This document shows, piece by piece, positions 62,191 through 64,000 of a stretch of DNA of 64,000 nucleotides. The notes beneath the pieces were generated by a model. It was given only the letters and a program-made list of their open reading frames with translations. It ran no database searches and had not been told where the DNA came from. Each line of letters opens with the position of its first letter. The first letter of the stretch is position 1. The translations under genes and the position numbers were made by a program. The DNA comes from Dyadobacter jiangsuensis (lineage in GTDB: Bacteria > Bacteroidota > Bacteroidia > Cytophagales > Spirosomataceae). The stretch covers positions 124,001-188,000 of the forward strand of contig NZ_PYAS01000012.1 of assembly GCF_003014695.1 (NCBI RefSeq), read 5' to 3'.

Positions 62191-62364
62191 ACCCAGATGC
62201 TGAACAAGCACCGATAAATCGAGCATCGGCACCGTCTTAATTAATTGAGCTTTCTTCACCTCAATGAGCTCCTCAATAGTCGCATAGTCGCCGATAATGC
62301 CAACAGAACTGGATTTCGACGCCTTCTTTTTCTTGTTTTTTAATCTGATACCGGGATTATTCAT
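62170..62364 (-). CDS. Small hypothetical protein, 64 residues
   Basis: The frame encodes a lysine-rich N-terminus (MNNPGIRLKNKKKKASKSSS) followed by VGIIGDYATIEELIEVKKAQLIKTVPMLDLSVLVQHLG, which looks like a short structured domain. It is convergent with the GH5-like gene, and its last codons lie within that gene's terminator. An AT-rich region upstream (62365-62440) could hold its promoter. No family is recognised. Composition argues for a real protein, possibly nucleic-acid binding from its basic head. Confidence 0.55.
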   Translation of the reverse strand: MNNPGIRLKNKKKKASKSSSVGIIGDYATIEELIEVKKAQLIKTVPMLDLSVLVQHLGKNQTPC

Positions 62365-62595
62365 ATTGATAAATGTTTATTAGTTACACAGTGTGTTAAA
62401 ACTGTAATAGGATATGTCCATAGCATAGTGGTGTAATATTACAACGTTACGCATTCCAGTCCCGGCTTTCCAAATCCGTTTATCAGCCGGTTACATTATT
62501 TTCAAAAATGCCTCCCAGGGTAAACTTTCTCTTTTCAACCGGCAAAGTCGAGCTGAATCAATATCTTCACGGCCGGAATTCTTAACCCCAACCTT

Positions 62596-64000
62596 ATGAA
62601 ATTAAAGTACTCTCTATCTGCTGCGTGGCTGTTCGCAGCGGCCTTGCTTTCGCCATTCGTGGTAAAGGCGCAGAAAAAGCAATCCAAGCCCAATGTCATT
62701 TTTATTTACGCCGACGATGTCGGTTATGGCGACCTGAGTGCCTATGGCGCCACGAAAATCAGTACGCCCAATCTCGATCGACTGGCAAAGGAAGGTATCC
62801 GCTTTACGAACGCGCATGCGAGCTCCGCCACGTGTACGCCCTCGCGCTTCGCGCTCATGACGGGCAAGTATCCCTGGCGGCAAAAAGGTACCGGCGTGCT
62901 TCCCGGTGACGCGTCGCTGATCATCCCGACGAATCAACTGACCCTGCCGGCTATTTTTCAAAATGCGGGTTATAAAACCGGCTCGGTCGGCAAGTGGCAC
63001 CTTGGCCTGGGCGAAACCAACAAGCAAATCAATTGGAATAAACCCATTACCAAAGGCCCGAATGAGGTGGGCTTTGATTACGCATTCTTCTTTCCTGCCA
63101 CTTCCGACCGTGTTCCGACGGTTTTCGTGGAAAATCACGATGTGCAGGACCTCGATCCGAATGACCCTATTGAAGTCGATTATTCTAAAAAAATAGGCAA
63201 CGAACCGACAGGGCTCGAAAATCCCGAACTGCTGAAACTCCCGGCTTCGCCGAATCACGGGCATAACAACACGATCGTAAATGGCATCGGCCGCATCGGC
63301 TGGATGACGGGTGGTAAGCAAGCCCGCTGGACCGACGAGGAAGTTGCGCACGTGTTCCTGAGCAAGGCGGAGCAATTCATCGAGGATAATCGCAAGAGTC
63401 CATTCTTCCTGTATTTCTCGCTAAACGACATTCACGTTCCCCGAATGCCCAGCACGCAGTTCAAAGGCAAAAGCAAAATGGGCTTGCGCGGCGACGTGAT
63501 CCTGCAAATGGATTGGACGGTAGGAGAGATATTGAAGAAGCTCGACGAGCTCAAAATCTCGGAAAATACGCTGGTTATTTTTTCAAGCGATAACGGCCCG
63601 GTACTCGACGACGGCTATGCCGATCGCGCCGTAGAACTGGCGAAAGGCCATAGCGCTGCCGGTCCGCTGCGTGGTGGGAAATACAGTGCATTTGAGGGTG
63701 GTACCAGGGTGCCTTGGCTGGCCCGTTGGCCGCAGGCGATCAAGCCCGGGACAGTTTCGGACGCATTGATCTGCCAGATCGATATGATGGCGTCCTTCGC
63801 CAGTTTCTTTCAGCAAAAAACCGGAAGCGAGGAGGCTGTGGATAGTTTTAATGTGATAGACGCCATGTTAGGCAAAAGCCAAACCGGCCGTAGCTGGTTA
63901 ATCAAGCAAGGCGGTGCATTATCGATCACGCAAGGCAATTGGAAATACATCGAACCGCGTGAAGGCAAGGCAGTTGCCGAGCTTACCAATATAGAGACGG
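62596..64000 (+). CDS. Arylsulfatase-family sulfatase, 3' end missing
   Basis: The frame is open from ATG 62596 to the window end (468 codons). The signal peptide is SLSAAWLFAAALLSPFVVKAQ. The first metal site is NVIFIYADDVGYGDL. The sulfatase signature CTPSRFALMTGKYPWR has C80, which is converted to formylglycine in active enzymes. SVGKWHLGLG, FSLNDIHVPRMP and VIFSSDNGPVLDDG supply the remaining active-site and calcium residues. Secreted formylglycine sulfatases remove sulfate esters from polysaccharides, which hints that the glycan handled by this locus may be sulfated. The C-terminal part lies outside the window. Confidence 0.93.
   Translation, partial: MKLKYSLSAAWLFAAALLSPFVVKAQKKQSKPNVIFIYADDVGYGDLSAYGATKISTPNLDRLAKEGIRFTNAHASSATCTPSRFALMTGKYPWRQKGTGVLPGDASLIIPTNQLTLPAIFQNAGYKTGSVGKWHLGLGETNKQINWNKPITKGPNEVGFDYAFFFPATSDRVPTVFVENHDVQDLDPNDPIEVDYSKKIGNEPTGLENPELLKLPASPNHGHNNTIVNGIGRIGWMTGGKQARWTDEEVAHVFLSKAEQFIEDNRKSPFFLYFSLNDIHVPRMPSTQFKGKSKMGLRGDVILQMDWTVGEILKKLDELKISENTLVIFSSDNGPVLDDGYADRAVELAKGHSAAGPLRGGKYSAFEGGTRVPWLARWPQAIKPGTVSDALICQIDMMASFASFFQQKTGSEEAVDSFNVIDAMLGKSQTGRSWLIKQGGALSITQGNWKYIEPREGKAVAELTNIET

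Overview
The window looks like chromosomal DNA from a Bacteroidota bacterium, most likely a Cytophagales member close to Dyadobacter. This is inferred from gene content: a SusC/SusD pair behind an ECF sigma and FecR anti-sigma, a DUF3823 lipoprotein, ThuA-domain secreted proteins, a eukaryotic-like isoleucyl-tRNA synthetase, few Shine-Dalgarno sequences and several TAnnTTTG-type -7 boxes. No rRNA, tRNA, prophage, insertion sequence or CRISPR array was seen. Both ends cut genes: uvrB on the left, a sulfatase on the right.

Left part (1-27.7 kb) is mostly housekeeping and transport. It holds uvrB, a toxin-antitoxin remnant whose MazF toxin is broken twice, a deoxynucleotidase divergent from a DeoR regulator, and a minus-strand run of ileS, a DUF6934-like gene, a 52-residue gene, an SDR and two small genes. 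A carbonic anhydrase, a PepSY protein, a GH16 glucanase, a BASS-type transporter and a DUF4230 protein follow. Next comes a gamma-glutamylation cluster (PuuA-like glutamine synthetase, SDR, aldehyde dehydrogenase, class I amidotransferase). After it lie kup, a divergent mntH/mntR pair with a DtxR-type operator between them, an LptF/LptG permease and an EamA exporter.

Middle part (27.8-42.6 kb) starts with a surface-glycan operon: two GtrB-like glycosyltransferases, two polytopic GT-C-like proteins and an AlgI-type MBOAT acyltransferase. It continues with a stand-alone GroES-like protein, an aldo/keto reductase overlapping a secreted polysaccharide deacetylase, a cold-shock protein and a YheT hydrolase. 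A complete serine pathway is packed into two genes, a SerB-SerA fusion and serC. A PD-(D/E)XK (Rpn-like) nuclease gene starts right behind the serC terminator.

Right part (42.7-64 kb) is a glycan-utilisation locus: ECF sigma, FecR, a structured SusC leader, SusC, SusD, a DUF3823 lipoprotein, a 1176-residue ThuA/dehydrogenase/HEAT/lectin/cupredoxin protein, a second ThuA protein, a Gfo/Idh/MocA oxidoreductase, a tagatose/psicose-3-epimerase-like enzyme, a PHP-like secreted protein, GH43, a GH5-like lipoprotein and a sulfatase. The set suggests import of oligosaccharides, extracellular trimming and an oxidative (3-keto-sugar-like) route.

The most unusual non-coding signals are three loci carrying degenerate repeats with a 10-bp period centred on GTCA/TGAC, which run into the start or stop codons of neighbouring genes. 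The others are a multi-hairpin leader before susC whose two inner loops share GGACA, and a cluster of palindromes and microsatellites at 55.3-55.7 kb.
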